Below, in pieces: positions 1 through 8,034 of a stretch of 13,755 nucleotides of DNA (positions are counted from its first letter, which is position 1; each line of letters starts with the position of its first letter). The position numbers and the translations under genes were made by a program. Source of the DNA: Clostridiales bacterium (GTDB lineage: Bacteria > Bacillota > Clostridia > Christensenellales > Aristaeellaceae). The notes beneath the pieces were generated by a model. It had not been told where the DNA came from and did not search any database. It worked only from the letters and a program-made list of their open reading frames with translations. Where the stretch lies: positions 1-13,755 of the forward strand of contig SFFS01000058.1 of NCBI GenBank assembly GCA_004557805.1, in the 5' to 3' direction.

Positions 1-516
1 AGCCTTGATCTCTTCATTGGTATCTTCCTGAATATCTGTCAGGCTCTTGGACAATGCATTAAAATAGGTGCAAAGACTCTGTGCCTGATGAATAAACTGG
101 TTGCGGACAGATTTGTCTTCTGCCTTAGTCTTTAAAGTATCCAGATCTTTAAACATCTGGGAAAAAATACTGGAAAATCCTTTCTGCGATTCCTCATCAT
201 CCCGGAAGATTGTCTGAACCTGATCCACATAATACAGTTTCTGTTCGAAAAAGCCCCGGCTTGAATTACTCTGCCAGTATTTTTCATCATAATAGAGATT
301 TCGCTCCTGTGTCACGGAAGTCACTTCCACACCGGTTCCGACACTGCCGTATCTGGTATATACACGGATCGGATCGGTTGCTGCCAGATTTGCCGTCTGT
401 CTGGTATATCCTTTGGTCTGCACATTTGCAACGTTGTTTGCCGCTGTATTCACTGAGGTCTGAAATGCCGACAACGCACTTGCCCCGATATTCAATCCAA
501 AAAACTGTGATGGCAT
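1..516 (-). CDS. flgK: Flagellar hook-associated protein 1 FlgK, second copy, C-terminus cut by window edge
   Basis: This is the N-terminal 172 codons of a second FlgK paralogue. FlgK forms the first ring of the hook-filament junction outside the cell. It starts MPSQFFGLNIGASALSAF, followed by the family signature ANNVANVQTKGYTRQ at about residues 31-45, which is the conserved N-terminal rod/hook/HAP helix. The rest visible here is helical, as expected for the D0/D1 part. The ATG at 516-514 has an AAGGAGG site 7 nt upstream (plus-strand 524-530). It lies 17 nt after the stop of the other flgK, so the two are probably co-transcribed. The reading frame is open to base 1, so the C-terminus lies outside the window. 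FlgL or FlgE share the N-terminal motif, but the match to the neighbouring FlgK and the position after it favour FlgK. Confidence 0.88.
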   Translation of the reverse strand, partial: MPSQFFGLNIGASALSAFQTSVNTAANNVANVQTKGYTRQTANLAATDPIRVYTRYGSVGTGVEVTSVTQERNLYYDEKYWQSNSSRGFFEQKLYYVDQVQTIFRDDEESQKGFSSIFSQMFKDLDTLKTKAEDKSVRNQFIHQAQSLCTYFNALSKSLTDIQEDTNEEIKA

Positions 517-534
517 AACTACGCCTCCTTATCT

Positions 535-2244
535 CTATTTCAATCCTGTCACGATCAGTTCTGTCATCTGACTGATTACCGTCATAAAACGGCTGGACGC
601 ATTATATGCAGACTGGAATTTGATCATGTGTGTCAGTTCCTCATCGGAGGAAACGCCAATCGTCTGCTGTCTCTGGTTGTCGATGGAAGACAGTGCCCCC
701 GTCAATGTCTCACTTGCCGACTGGAAAGTGCTTCCATCATTTCCGATCTGCCCGATCAGCTTGTCATAATAGCCTTCAAACGTACACGGCTTTTTGTCGT
801 ACGGATTCAGTGTCATTTCCTTGTCGTTCCAAAGGCTCATCAGTTTTTCACCCAATGGATAATCCGTTCCGTTCTGATTCTTGTACGGCATCAGTGTGAT
901 CTGTTTGCGCAATTCCTTATTGATACTGATATTGTTCAGGGAATACAGTGTCGTGGAATCATTTTCATCTTCTTCATTGTACACATAGTAGGTATTCCCA
1001 TCATCTCCTGTCACCTTGGTATAACGATCCATTCCCACACGTGTAAACAGTTCCCTCGGTGGCAGCTGTCCGTCTTCCCCGACCGCACAGTTTGCGGCAT
1101 CCAGAACTTTCTTTCCCTTTAATGATACCTGATTCCCATCGGCATCGGTATAGGTGACATCCGTATCTACTGTCTTATTCGGACAGTATGCATCATTGAT
1201 TTTTGTCACAATATTGTGAAGCAGTGCAGAAACCTGTGCTTCTGTCTCCATCATGGTACAACCAGAAATACGGTCATACGCCTCTTCGCTTTCCAGATCC
1301 TGATACGTTCCGTATCCGTCCCCACGGGCAAGAAGTTTGGCTTTAATACTTCCCACATCGGTATTTAAATCCGTGGAAATCACTTCGTTCTTTTTAAATA
1401 CGCGGACATACTGCTGCTTGTCCACATCAGAAAGCTGCGTCCAGTACGGTGTGTAAAATCCGGTTTCTTTATCTTCCTGCAGTCCGATGTTATAGCACTT
1501 ATTATCATCGATAAACGGTGTGCTTTCAAAATCTACATACGTAAATCCCGTCGCATCTTCCTTAATGGAGACACTTCCGTATCCGCCCAGCTCATCCAGC
1601 AGATTGTCACGCTCATCTCGCAGGGTCATTGCAGTTTCCTGTCCGCCAGCTTCTACTTTCTGAATCTGCAGGTTCAGTTCATAGATACGGTTTCCGATCT
1701 CGTTTACACGGTCAACATCATCTTTAATTTGTTCATTGATATTGGATTGGTACGATTTCATGTCATCATACAATGACTTCGTACGGCTCAGCAGAAGATC
1801 CGCTTTTTCAAGTACCAGATTCTGTTGTGTGGAATTATCCATATTAGGCTCCAGTTCCTGAAATGCCTGATGTAGATCACTGACACTCTGTTTGAACTGT
1901 TCTCCGTTTAATTCCTGAAACAGATCCTGCACATAATCCGTGATTTCATAAAAAGAAGTATAAAATCCCTTGCGTCCATTCTCCTGCCGATAAGATTTGT
2001 CTAAGAAAATATCTCTTGCATGAACCACATCCCCAATGGATACACCCAGCCCATACTGCTGCATGTTCACATTTTTATTCGGGTCCTTTAATTTATTATA
2101 ATTTTTATCTGCAAAACGAACCTGCTGGCGGACATATCCTGTTGTGTTCACATTTGCAAGGTTGTTTGCCGTTGTATTCAGTGCATACTGGGCATTCTGA
2201 AGTCCAGATGCCCCAATATATAAGCTTCCGAATCCGTTTCCCAT
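535..2244 (-). CDS. flgK: Flagellar hook-associated protein 1 FlgK, complete copy
   Basis: This is a complete FlgK of 569 residues, a secreted junction protein that joins the hook to the filament. The N-terminus reads GSLYIGASGLQNAQYAL and then ANNLANVNTTGYVRQ at about residues 27-41, the flagellar rod/hook/HAP signature. The C-terminus has the matching terminal helix, with FQSAYNASSRFMTVISQM close to the stop, as in FlgK proteins. The N- and C-terminal helices pack together in the D0 domain. The middle, about residues 230-470, is the variable surface-exposed part. No signal peptide is seen, as expected for export by the flagellar type III system. The ATG at 2244 is preceded by AAGGAGG (plus-strand 2254-2260), which overlaps the stop codon of flgN, so translation of the two genes may be coupled. 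The stop is TAG. Confidence 0.95.
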   Translation of the reverse strand: MGNGFGSLYIGASGLQNAQYALNTTANNLANVNTTGYVRQQVRFADKNYNKLKDPNKNVNMQQYGLGVSIGDVVHARDIFLDKSYRQENGRKGFYTSFYEITDYVQDLFQELNGEQFKQSVSDLHQAFQELEPNMDNSTQQNLVLEKADLLLSRTKSLYDDMKSYQSNINEQIKDDVDRVNEIGNRIYELNLQIQKVEAGGQETAMTLRDERDNLLDELGGYGSVSIKEDATGFTYVDFESTPFIDDNKCYNIGLQEDKETGFYTPYWTQLSDVDKQQYVRVFKKNEVISTDLNTDVGSIKAKLLARGDGYGTYQDLESEEAYDRISGCTMMETEAQVSALLHNIVTKINDAYCPNKTVDTDVTYTDADGNQVSLKGKKVLDAANCAVGEDGQLPPRELFTRVGMDRYTKVTGDDGNTYYVYNEEDENDSTTLYSLNNISINKELRKQITLMPYKNQNGTDYPLGEKLMSLWNDKEMTLNPYDKKPCTFEGYYDKLIGQIGNDGSTFQSASETLTGALSSIDNQRQQTIGVSSDEELTHMIKFQSAYNASSRFMTVISQMTELIVTGLK

Positions 2245-2258
2245 TCTTTTGTTCCTCC

Positions 2259-2771
2259 TTAACTCATTGCGTCAAATCCGCTGCTGCCCAGCAAGCTTCC
2301 TGTATTGCAGGCAGTTTTGTCATAATTGGCGGTCTCAGGGGCCTGCCGCAAACTCTTGAACAACGTAAGGTCGAATTCGTTTAACTCAATGGCCTGTTTA
2401 ATCAGAGCCACGTTCTGATCATTCAGATGATTCATCCGGTCTGCTGCCGCAAGCAGACGGTCTCTCGCTTCGGTCAGTTTTTTCTGTACATCCGGCTGCG
2501 ACTCCAGTAAAGTGATCAGTCTGGTAACTGTCATCTTTTCTTCTGTACGTCCGAGTACATTGGCAATATCCTTTAAGAGCTGTACCTGCTGGTTGCTATG
2601 TGTCACCAGATCATCACTTGCCAGCTGTTCCAGACATGTCAGTTTTTCCAGTTCCGGAACATCTGCCCGAATCAGGATGTCTGTCTTTTTTTCTCCATAA
2701 GAAATCAATGTCTGGTAAATCTTTTCTTCTTCTTCCAGCACTGTTACAAGCTCTTCTACTAAACTAGCCAC
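2259..2771 (-). CDS. flgN: FlgN-family flagellar export chaperone
   Basis: This 170-residue, mostly helical, charged protein has heptad-like leucines throughout (for example VEELVTVLEEEEKIYQTL at the N-terminus). That matches FlgN, the cytoplasmic chaperone that holds FlgK and FlgL for export. The sequence itself is weakly conserved, so the call rests on size, helical character and position between flgM and flgK. The start is GTG at 2771-2769. The ribosome site upstream is only AGAGAGG (plus-strand 2780-2786), 8 nt away, weaker than those of the two flgK genes. The TAA stop at 2261-2259 lies inside the flgK ribosome-binding site. The C-terminal 40 or so residues look less ordered, as in other FlgN proteins, where this end binds the cargo. 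Confidence 0.82.
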   Translation of the reverse strand: MASLVEELVTVLEEEEKIYQTLISYGEKKTDILIRADVPELEKLTCLEQLASDDLVTHSNQQVQLLKDIANVLGRTEEKMTVTRLITLLESQPDVQKKLTEARDRLLAAADRMNHLNDQNVALIKQAIELNEFDLTLFKSLRQAPETANYDKTACNTGSLLGSSGFDAMS

Positions 2772-2801
2772 TTCAAAAACCTCTCTCGTCTGCCTTTTGC
2801 A

Positions 2802-3074
2802 TCAGGCATTATACTTTTCAAGTAATTTGCTGGCAAAATCGCCAGGCTCAACGGAATATGTTCCTGCATCAATCATTGATTTGAGCTGGCTTACCTTATC
2901 TTCCCTGATATCCGAAGCTTCTGATACTGCACTTTTTGCGACCTGATAATCACGTCCGGCCTGTGAAATGGACACCTGATCTCTCGGACCTGCTGCATTC
3001 TGCGCCTTCTGTGTCTTTAAATTCTTTTGTATACCGTATAACTGTGCTACCTGGTTATATGCATCTATACGCAT
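2802..3074 (-). CDS. flgM: Anti-sigma-28 factor FlgM
   Basis: This 90-residue protein starts MRIDAYNQVAQLYG, a typical FlgM start in Firmicutes. The middle carries DQVSISQAGRDYQVA, and the C-terminal half has REDKVSQLKSMIDAGTY and FASKLLEKY. In the family this half binds and blocks sigma-28 (SigD/FliA) until the hook is finished and FlgM is exported. The family is usually 85-100 residues, so the gene looks complete. It heads the leftward flgM-flgN-flgK-flgK operon. Oddly, the ATG (plus-strand 3072-3074) is the last flagellar sequence. The next bases belong to a penicillin-binding protein reading the other way, and there is no ribosome-binding site or promoter upstream of the ATG. The natural 5' flank is therefore missing, which fits an assembly or recombination join. 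Confidence 0.9.
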   Translation of the reverse strand: MRIDAYNQVAQLYGIQKNLKTQKAQNAAGPRDQVSISQAGRDYQVAKSAVSEASDIREDKVSQLKSMIDAGTYSVEPGDFASKLLEKYNA

Positions 3075-3077
3075 AAC
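3072..3077. other. Abrupt junction between two unlike DNA segments
   Basis: Left of this point lies the flagellar operon with moderate G/C. Right of it the sequence becomes GC-rich with different codon use. The bases CAT at 3072-3074 are both the flgM start codon (minus strand) and the His codon of a conserved GT51 motif (H-N-G-I-D) on the plus strand, so 3-4 bases could be shared by both parents. Upstream of this His the plus-strand frame reads only non-homologous residues and stops at 3039-3041. The coincidence of composition change, missing flgM leader and missing PBP N-terminus points to one breakpoint. Confidence 0.8.
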
Positions 3078-5417
3078 GGCATCGACGTGAAGCGAATCCT
3101 CGGCGCGTTCGTATCGAACCTGATGTCCTCGAGCGTGCAGGGCGGCTCGACGATCACGCAGCAGCTGATTAAAAACAGCGTGCTTTCCGACGAGCAGAGC
3201 TACAAGCGCAAAATCCAGGAGGCCTATCTGGCCATGCAGCTGGAAAAGGTCTACACCAAGGACGAAATCCTGGAAAGCTACCTCAACACGATTTTTCTGG
3301 GCGAAAGCTATTACGGCGTAAAAACCGCCGCGATGGGCTATTTCGGCAAGGAGCTGAACGAGCTTTCCCTGCGCGAATGCGCCATGCTCGCCGGCATGGC
3401 CCGCAGCCCCTACTACTATAATCCCCGCCGCAACTATTACACCCGCCAGACGCCGAACGTCACCGACGACCGCGCCGACTACGCGCTGCGGCAGATGTAC
3501 GAAAACCAGTTCATCACCTACGACGAATATCAGCTTGCGCTGAACAGGGACACCGCCACCGTGCTGGAAACGGCACCCAACAGCGCCGCCAGCATGTACG
3601 AATACCCGTACTACGTCGAATACGCCGTGCAGGACGTGATCGACACGCTGCTGGAGCTGAACTCTCTTGAGGATACGCCCGCCAACCGCACGCAGATGGA
3701 AAACAAGCTGCGCACCGGCGGCTATCACGTTTATCTGTGCCTGGACACCGAAATCCAGAAAATTGTTGAAGATACGCTGGCCACATGGGAGAACTACCCC
3801 CTCATGCGCGACCCGAGCGATTCCGTCTACCGCCAGCGCAACACCGACGGCACGTATACGGAGCTGATCCAGCCGCAGGCCGCGGCCGTGGTGCTCGATT
3901 ACCGCACGGGCGAACTGAAGGCCGTCGTGGGCGGACGCACCGCGCCGACCGCGCGCAAAACGCTCAACCGCGCCACCGACATGACCATGCCGGTCGGCTC
4001 GGCGATCAAGCCCATCGCCGTATACGCCCCGGCCATCGAGCTCGGATGCAGCCCCGCCACCATCGCCTACAACATGCCCGTACCCATTCACGGCTACACC
4101 AACGGCGACGGCCGCGAGTATTACCCCTCCAACTACGGAGGCTCCAGCTACACCGGCCCCACGACGCTGCGCCAGTCGATCAAAAAGAGCTACAACATTT
4201 CCTCCGCGCAGACGCTGATGAATTACGTAGGCGTGGAAAACTCGGCGGAATTCCTGCGCCGCATGGGCGTGGACGACGCAAACATCAACGCCACGCCGTT
4301 CGGTCTGGCGCTCGGCTCTTCCGGGCTTACGCCCGTGCAGATGTCCGTCGCCTTCGGCACGCTCGGAAACAGCGGCATCTACCAGGAGCCAATCTCCTTC
4401 AGCCGCATCGAGGACAGCGACGGCAACGTGATCGTCGACCGGCGCACGACGCAGAAAAAGAGCATCGTTTTCAAGGAAAGCACCGCCTGGCTGACGGTCG
4501 ATATGCTGAAGGAGGCTGTCGCCTCGGGAACGGGCACCGCCGCGAAAATCAAGGGCCAGACCGTCGCAGGCAAGACCGGCACGAACAGCGATTACCGCGG
4601 CGTGACCTTCACCGGCCTGACCGGCTGGTATTCCGGCTCCGTCTGGATCGGTCACGACAACTACAAGGCGCTCTCCTCAAAGGCGACCGGCGGCAATTAC
4701 GCCGCGCCGCTGTGGCAGGCCATCATGGAGAAAATTCATACGGCCAAAGCGCTGGACGATAAGGACATCATCCAGAAATCGGCCGAAGAGCTGGGCCTTG
4801 TGCGCGTGACGACGTGCGGCGTGAGCGGCATGCTGGCCACGAACGCCTGCGCGTCCGACGTGAAGGGCCACGGCATCGTCACCGATTATTGGGCGCCCGA
4901 GAGCGTGCCTACGGAATACTGCAACATGCATCAGCAGCTTTCTCTCTGCGCTGAAACCGGCCTTCTGGCCACGGAATACTGCCCGAACATCGTCTCGCAG
5001 AGCGCGGTCATCATCCCAATGGGCCACCCGCTGTACGATTACATCGATCAGTATGCCGACGTGATGCAGCAGTATCTCGGCGAATTCGCCACGCTCAAGC
5101 TGACCGACAACGACGCTTACAACGAGCAGCTGATCGCCTCCTGCACCTGCACGGCGCACAGCGCCTACTGGCAGCAGGAGCAGCAGTACTACCAGACCAC
5201 CGACGTGGTGAGCGAAGCGCAGGCGCTGCTGAACGAAGCGTATTCCATGCTGACCACCTACGGCGGTTCCATTTCGCAGAACGACTATATCTCGATCTCG
5301 TACTGCATCCGCCAGCTGGAAACGGCCGTGCAGAACTATTCCGGCATCGAGGACGCGATGAGCAACCTCCGCTACGCTTTGCAGCTGTTCAACGGCAACG
5401 GAGGCGCGGAAGGCTGA
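3072..5417 (+). CDS. Class A penicillin-binding protein (PBP1A type), 5'-truncated
   Basis: This is a bifunctional peptidoglycan glycosyltransferase/transpeptidase missing its N-terminus. Numbers count from the GTG at 3087. The GT51 domain begins inside motif 1, with only HNGID left. It continues with GGSTITQQLIKN (residues 19-30), RKIQEAYLAMQLE (41-53), KDEILESYLNTIFLG (58-72) and LSLRECAMLAGMARSP (93-108). The transpeptidase domain has the active-site SAIK (Ser305, Lys308), SYN (368-370) and KTGT (496-499). A tail of about 220 residues with several Cys follows. The cytoplasmic start, the membrane anchor and the catalytic Glu of motif 1 are absent, so this fragment alone could not polymerise glycan. 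The GTG at 3087 has no ribosome site and is not a believable start. The stop TGA shares one base with the topB ATG, so the two genes form an operon. Confidence 0.93.
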   Translation, partial: HNGIDVKRILGAFVSNLMSSSVQGGSTITQQLIKNSVLSDEQSYKRKIQEAYLAMQLEKVYTKDEILESYLNTIFLGESYYGVKTAAMGYFGKELNELSLRECAMLAGMARSPYYYNPRRNYYTRQTPNVTDDRADYALRQMYENQFITYDEYQLALNRDTATVLETAPNSAASMYEYPYYVEYAVQDVIDTLLELNSLEDTPANRTQMENKLRTGGYHVYLCLDTEIQKIVEDTLATWENYPLMRDPSDSVYRQRNTDGTYTELIQPQAAAVVLDYRTGELKAVVGGRTAPTARKTLNRATDMTMPVGSAIKPIAVYAPAIELGCSPATIAYNMPVPIHGYTNGDGREYYPSNYGGSSYTGPTTLRQSIKKSYNISSAQTLMNYVGVENSAEFLRRMGVDDANINATPFGLALGSSGLTPVQMSVAFGTLGNSGIYQEPISFSRIEDSDGNVIVDRRTTQKKSIVFKESTAWLTVDMLKEAVASGTGTAAKIKGQTVAGKTGTNSDYRGVTFTGLTGWYSGSVWIGHDNYKALSSKATGGNYAAPLWQAIMEKIHTAKALDDKDIIQKSAEELGLVRVTTCGVSGMLATNACASDVKGHGIVTDYWAPESVPTEYCNMHQQLSLCAETGLLATEYCPNIVSQSAVIIPMGHPLYDYIDQYADVMQQYLGEFATLKLTDNDAYNEQLIASCTCTAHSAYWQQEQQYYQTTDVVSEAQALLNEAYSMLTTYGGSISQNDYISISYCIRQLETAVQNYSGIEDAMSNLRYALQLFNGNGGAEG

Positions 5418-7510
5418 TGTACACGCTTGTGATTGCCGAAAAGCCGTCCGTCGCGCGCGATCTGGCGCGGGTGCTTCAATGCCGCGGACGGGGCGAAGCC
5501 TGGTACGAGGGCGGCGAATGGCGCGTCAGCTGGGCGCTGGGACATCTGGTATCGCTGTGCGAGCCGGAAGAAATCGACGAGAAATGGAAGCGCTGGCGCG
5601 CGGAGGATCTGCCGATCCTGCCGCATACGCTGCCGCTGAAGGTGCTGCCCAAGACAAAAAAGCAATACGGCGTGCTGAAAAAGCTGATGGCCGATAAGGA
5701 ATGCGCCGGGCTCGTCTGCGCAACCGACGCGGGGCGCGAGGGCGAACTGATCTTCCGCAACATCTATCAGATGGCGGCCTGCCAGAAGCCGGTAAAGCGC
5801 CTGTGGATTTCGAGCATGACGGACGAGGCGATCCGCGACGGTTTCGCCGCGATGAAACCTATGGCCGATTACGACGCGCTTTACCGCAGCGCGCGCTGCC
5901 GCAGCGAAGCCGACTGGCTGGTGGGCATGAACGCCAGCCGCGCGTTCACGCTGCGCTATGGGGTGCTGCTTTCCGTTGGCCGCGTGCAGACGCCGACCCT
6001 CGCGCTGCTGGTCAAGCGGCGGCGCGAAATCGAGGCGTTTACGCCGAAGGATTATTGGACCGTCACGGCCTCCTTCGGCGACTACGAAGGCCAGTGGCTC
6101 AACGAAAAAACAAAAGAGAAAAAGCTCTGCGACGGCGCGCAGGCCGAAGCGATCGCCGCGAAAATCAAGGGCCAGCCCGCCCGCGTGGAGCGCGTGATGC
6201 GCGAAATCAAGCGCGAGCTTCCGCCGCGGCTATACGACCTGACGAGCCTTCAGCGCGACGCAAACCGCCTGCTCGGCTTCACGGCAAAAAAGACGCTCGA
6301 CACCGCGCAGAAGCTGTATGAGGAGCGCAAGCTGCTCACCTACCCGCGCACCGACAGCCGCTGCCTCACGCCCGACATGGCAGGCAAGGCAAAGCAGGCC
6401 ATCGCCGCGCTGCCCGGAGAATATTCGGCGCTGAAAGCGCCGCTGATGGAGAAACCGCTGCCCATCACCAAGCGCGTATTCGACGCGAGCAAGGTAAGCG
6501 ATCACCACGCGCTCATCACCACCGGGCGCGCGTTCGATCCCGAAAAACTGCCGCCCGACGAGCGGAAGCTGCTCGATCTGGTCATCCGCCGGATGTTGGC
6601 GGTGTTCTACCCGGACTTCGTATACGACCGCGCGCAGGCGTTGACGCGCTGCGCGGGCGAGCTGTTTGAAAGCGTGGGGCGCGAAATCCGTCAGCTGGGC
6701 TGGAAAGAGACGCTCAAGGGGTTGAAGGACAAGGCCGAGGAAAAAGCCGCCAAGGAAGAGCCGCCGCTGCCGCCGCTGCACGAGCAGGATACGCGCAAAT
6801 GCGAAAAAGCGCGCATCAAAGCGGACAAGACGAAGCCGCCCGCCCCGCACACCGACGCGAGCCTGCTGGCCGCGATGGAGCACGCGGGCCGCGACATCGA
6901 GGACGACGAACTGCGCGAATCGATGAAAGATTCCGGGCTGGGCACCCCGGCCACGCGCGCGGCGATTCTGGAACGGCTTTTACAGGTCGGCTACGCCGAA
7001 AGAAAAGGACGCGCGCTCAGCGCGACCGATAAAGGCGTGCGGCTGATCGAGGCCGTGCCGGAGGACATCGCTTCGGCCGAAACGACCGGGCGCTGGGAAA
7101 AAGCGCTGGCCGGCATTGCAGAGAACCAGATGGATCCGACGCGGTTTCTGGAGGGCATCCGGCGGTTGAGCGCATCGCTGGTGGAGAGCGCAAAGAGCGC
7201 GCCCGACGTGCCGTTCGAACCGGAAGAGCGGAGAGGGAAGCGCGGCGGAAAGCGGAAAGCCGCACTTTCGCTGGGCGTCTGCCCTCTGTGCGGCAAGGGC
7301 GAGGTGCTGGAGAACAGCAAGGCGTTTTATTGTTCGCGCTGGAAGGACGGCTGCGGGCTGAAGGTGTGGAAGGATTGCGCGGCAAAACAGGGCGGACCGG
7401 AAATCACGGCGAAACTGATGCAGCTGCTGTTGAAAACGCCGGAGCTTCGCGGCAGTACGGGCACCCTGCGGCTGCAAAAGGGCGCAGTCTCCTTTTTACG
7501 CAAGGGCTGA
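5417..7510 (+). CDS. topB: DNA topoisomerase III (type IA)
   Basis: This 697-residue type IA topoisomerase passes single DNA strands to decatenate and relax DNA. The Toprim domain is at the N-terminus: EKPSVARDLA with Glu8, and TDAGREGELIFR with Asp104, Glu108 and Glu110, which bind Mg. The region around residues 158-195 holds SRAFTLRYG and SVGRVQTPTL, typical of TopB. The catalytic tyrosine is Tyr309 in LLTYPRTDSR. Near the end (622-646) a Cys-rich element, CPLC, then YC and GC, resembles the zinc-binding C-terminal topoisomerase repeats. The length is normal for TopB. The ATG at 5417-5419 overlaps the stop of the upstream penicillin-binding protein by one base, so it is translated from the same message. 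The stop is at 7508-7510. It differs from TopA by having the short EKPS start and a single Cys element. Confidence 0.95.
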   Translation: MYTLVIAEKPSVARDLARVLQCRGRGEAWYEGGEWRVSWALGHLVSLCEPEEIDEKWKRWRAEDLPILPHTLPLKVLPKTKKQYGVLKKLMADKECAGLVCATDAGREGELIFRNIYQMAACQKPVKRLWISSMTDEAIRDGFAAMKPMADYDALYRSARCRSEADWLVGMNASRAFTLRYGVLLSVGRVQTPTLALLVKRRREIEAFTPKDYWTVTASFGDYEGQWLNEKTKEKKLCDGAQAEAIAAKIKGQPARVERVMREIKRELPPRLYDLTSLQRDANRLLGFTAKKTLDTAQKLYEERKLLTYPRTDSRCLTPDMAGKAKQAIAALPGEYSALKAPLMEKPLPITKRVFDASKVSDHHALITTGRAFDPEKLPPDERKLLDLVIRRMLAVFYPDFVYDRAQALTRCAGELFESVGREIRQLGWKETLKGLKDKAEEKAAKEEPPLPPLHEQDTRKCEKARIKADKTKPPAPHTDASLLAAMEHAGRDIEDDELRESMKDSGLGTPATRAAILERLLQVGYAERKGRALSATDKGVRLIEAVPEDIASAETTGRWEKALAGIAENQMDPTRFLEGIRRLSASLVESAKSAPDVPFEPEERRGKRGGKRKAALSLGVCPLCGKGEVLENSKAFYCSRWKDGCGLKVWKDCAAKQGGPEITAKLMQLLLKTPELRGSTGTLRLQKGAVSFLRKG

Positions 7511-7523
7511 AAAAGAGGAAGGT

Positions 7524-7569
7524 CCAGGGAACTCAGTTCCCTGGCGGGGTATGGGGCAGCGCCCCATAC
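7524..7569. repeat. Two adjacent perfect hairpins, likely a dispersed intergenic repeat unit
   Basis: Fourteen bases after the topB stop, CCAGGGAACT (7524-7533) and AGTTCCCTGG (7535-7544) form a perfect 10-bp inverted repeat around a single C. Four bases later, GTATGGGGC (7549-7557) and GCCCCATAC (7561-7569) form a perfect 9-bp stem with loop AGC. Neither is followed by a T run, so they are poor intrinsic terminators. The layout (CCAGGGAA..TTCCCTGG CGGGG ..GGGGCAGCGCCCC) resembles repeat units I have seen between genes of gut Clostridia, but only a genome search would show copy number. A shorter palindrome (CTGCGC-G-GCGCAG, 7577-7589) follows and may belong to the same unit. Confidence 0.55.
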
Positions 7570-7972
7570 GTCCTCCCTGCGCGGCGCAGCCGCCCGAAGA
7601 AACGCGATGTTCGCGCGGCCTCAGACGCGCGGACGAGCTGAACCCGAAACATGAATGCCGCAAGACTGCGCAAAGCGTTAAATGTCCCCCCTCCGTTCCC
7701 CGCAGCCGCCAAAAAAGCAGTACCCACGCGTCTCCGTCTGCTGCCGTCAGCATCCGAAGACATGCGGAGAAAATCCGGACATGAAACAAGCCGTCGCTTC
7801 CGAATGGGCGCGCGTCGCGGCAAAAAAATCTTTCGCCGAAGCACGGCGAAGGACGCAGGAAAACCTCCTCTCCCGGCAACGCAGCCGTCCATGTTCCCGC
7901 TTCCCTTCCCGCCGCGCAAAGCCCCGGAGCGCGCTCCTGCGCGCATAAAAAAACAGCCGTAAAGATTCAAAT
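7570..7972. other. Gene-free GC-rich stretch between topB and the next promoter
   Basis: I see no believable gene here. Open frames exist on both strands, but they are rich in Arg, Pro and Ala with no domain-like pattern, overlap each other, and lack ribosome sites. A 7-bp hairpin (TTCGCCG at 7832-7838, CGGCGAA at 7844-7850) lies in the middle. A run of seven A at 7947-7953 follows an alternating GC patch near 7930-7945. Confidence 0.5.
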
Positions 7973-8001
7973 TTGCTTCTTTGCGGCAATGGTGTTATAC
8001 T
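7973..8001 (+). promoter_or_regulatory. Sigma-70-type promoter with extended -10
   Basis: TTGCTT at 7973-7978, a 17-bp spacer, and TATACT at 7996-8001 preceded by TG at 7993-7994 make an extended -10 promoter. Transcription would start near 8008, about 27 nt before the ATG at 8035. The ribosome site GAGGAG (8024-8029) lies 5 nt from that ATG. The surrounding A/T-rich patch stands out from the GC-rich flank. It would drive the four genes up to the terminator at 10655. Confidence 0.75.
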
Positions 8002-8034
8002 GAAATGTAAAATTGATTGCATTGAGGAGAAACC

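Noticed and set aside
3087..3089. GTG as the true start of the penicillin-binding protein
   Set aside because: It has no ribosome-binding site, and the residues just upstream (HNGID) already match the conserved GT51 motif, so the gene simply begins outside the segment.
2802..4655. A 617-residue minus-strand open frame that includes flgM
   Set aside because: Only its last 90 residues are FlgM. The rest is the antisense shadow of the penicillin-binding protein across the junction, with no ribosome site and an unnatural Val/Ala/Gly/His-rich composition.
7524..7569. Intrinsic terminator for topB
   Set aside because: The stems are strong, but no T run follows either of them on the plus strand, so a repeat or processing element is more likely.
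7533..7970. Overlapping open frames on both strands after topB
   Set aside because: They overlap each other, include the hairpin repeats, lack ribosome sites, and have Arg/Pro/Ala-rich sequence typical of GC-rich shadow frames.
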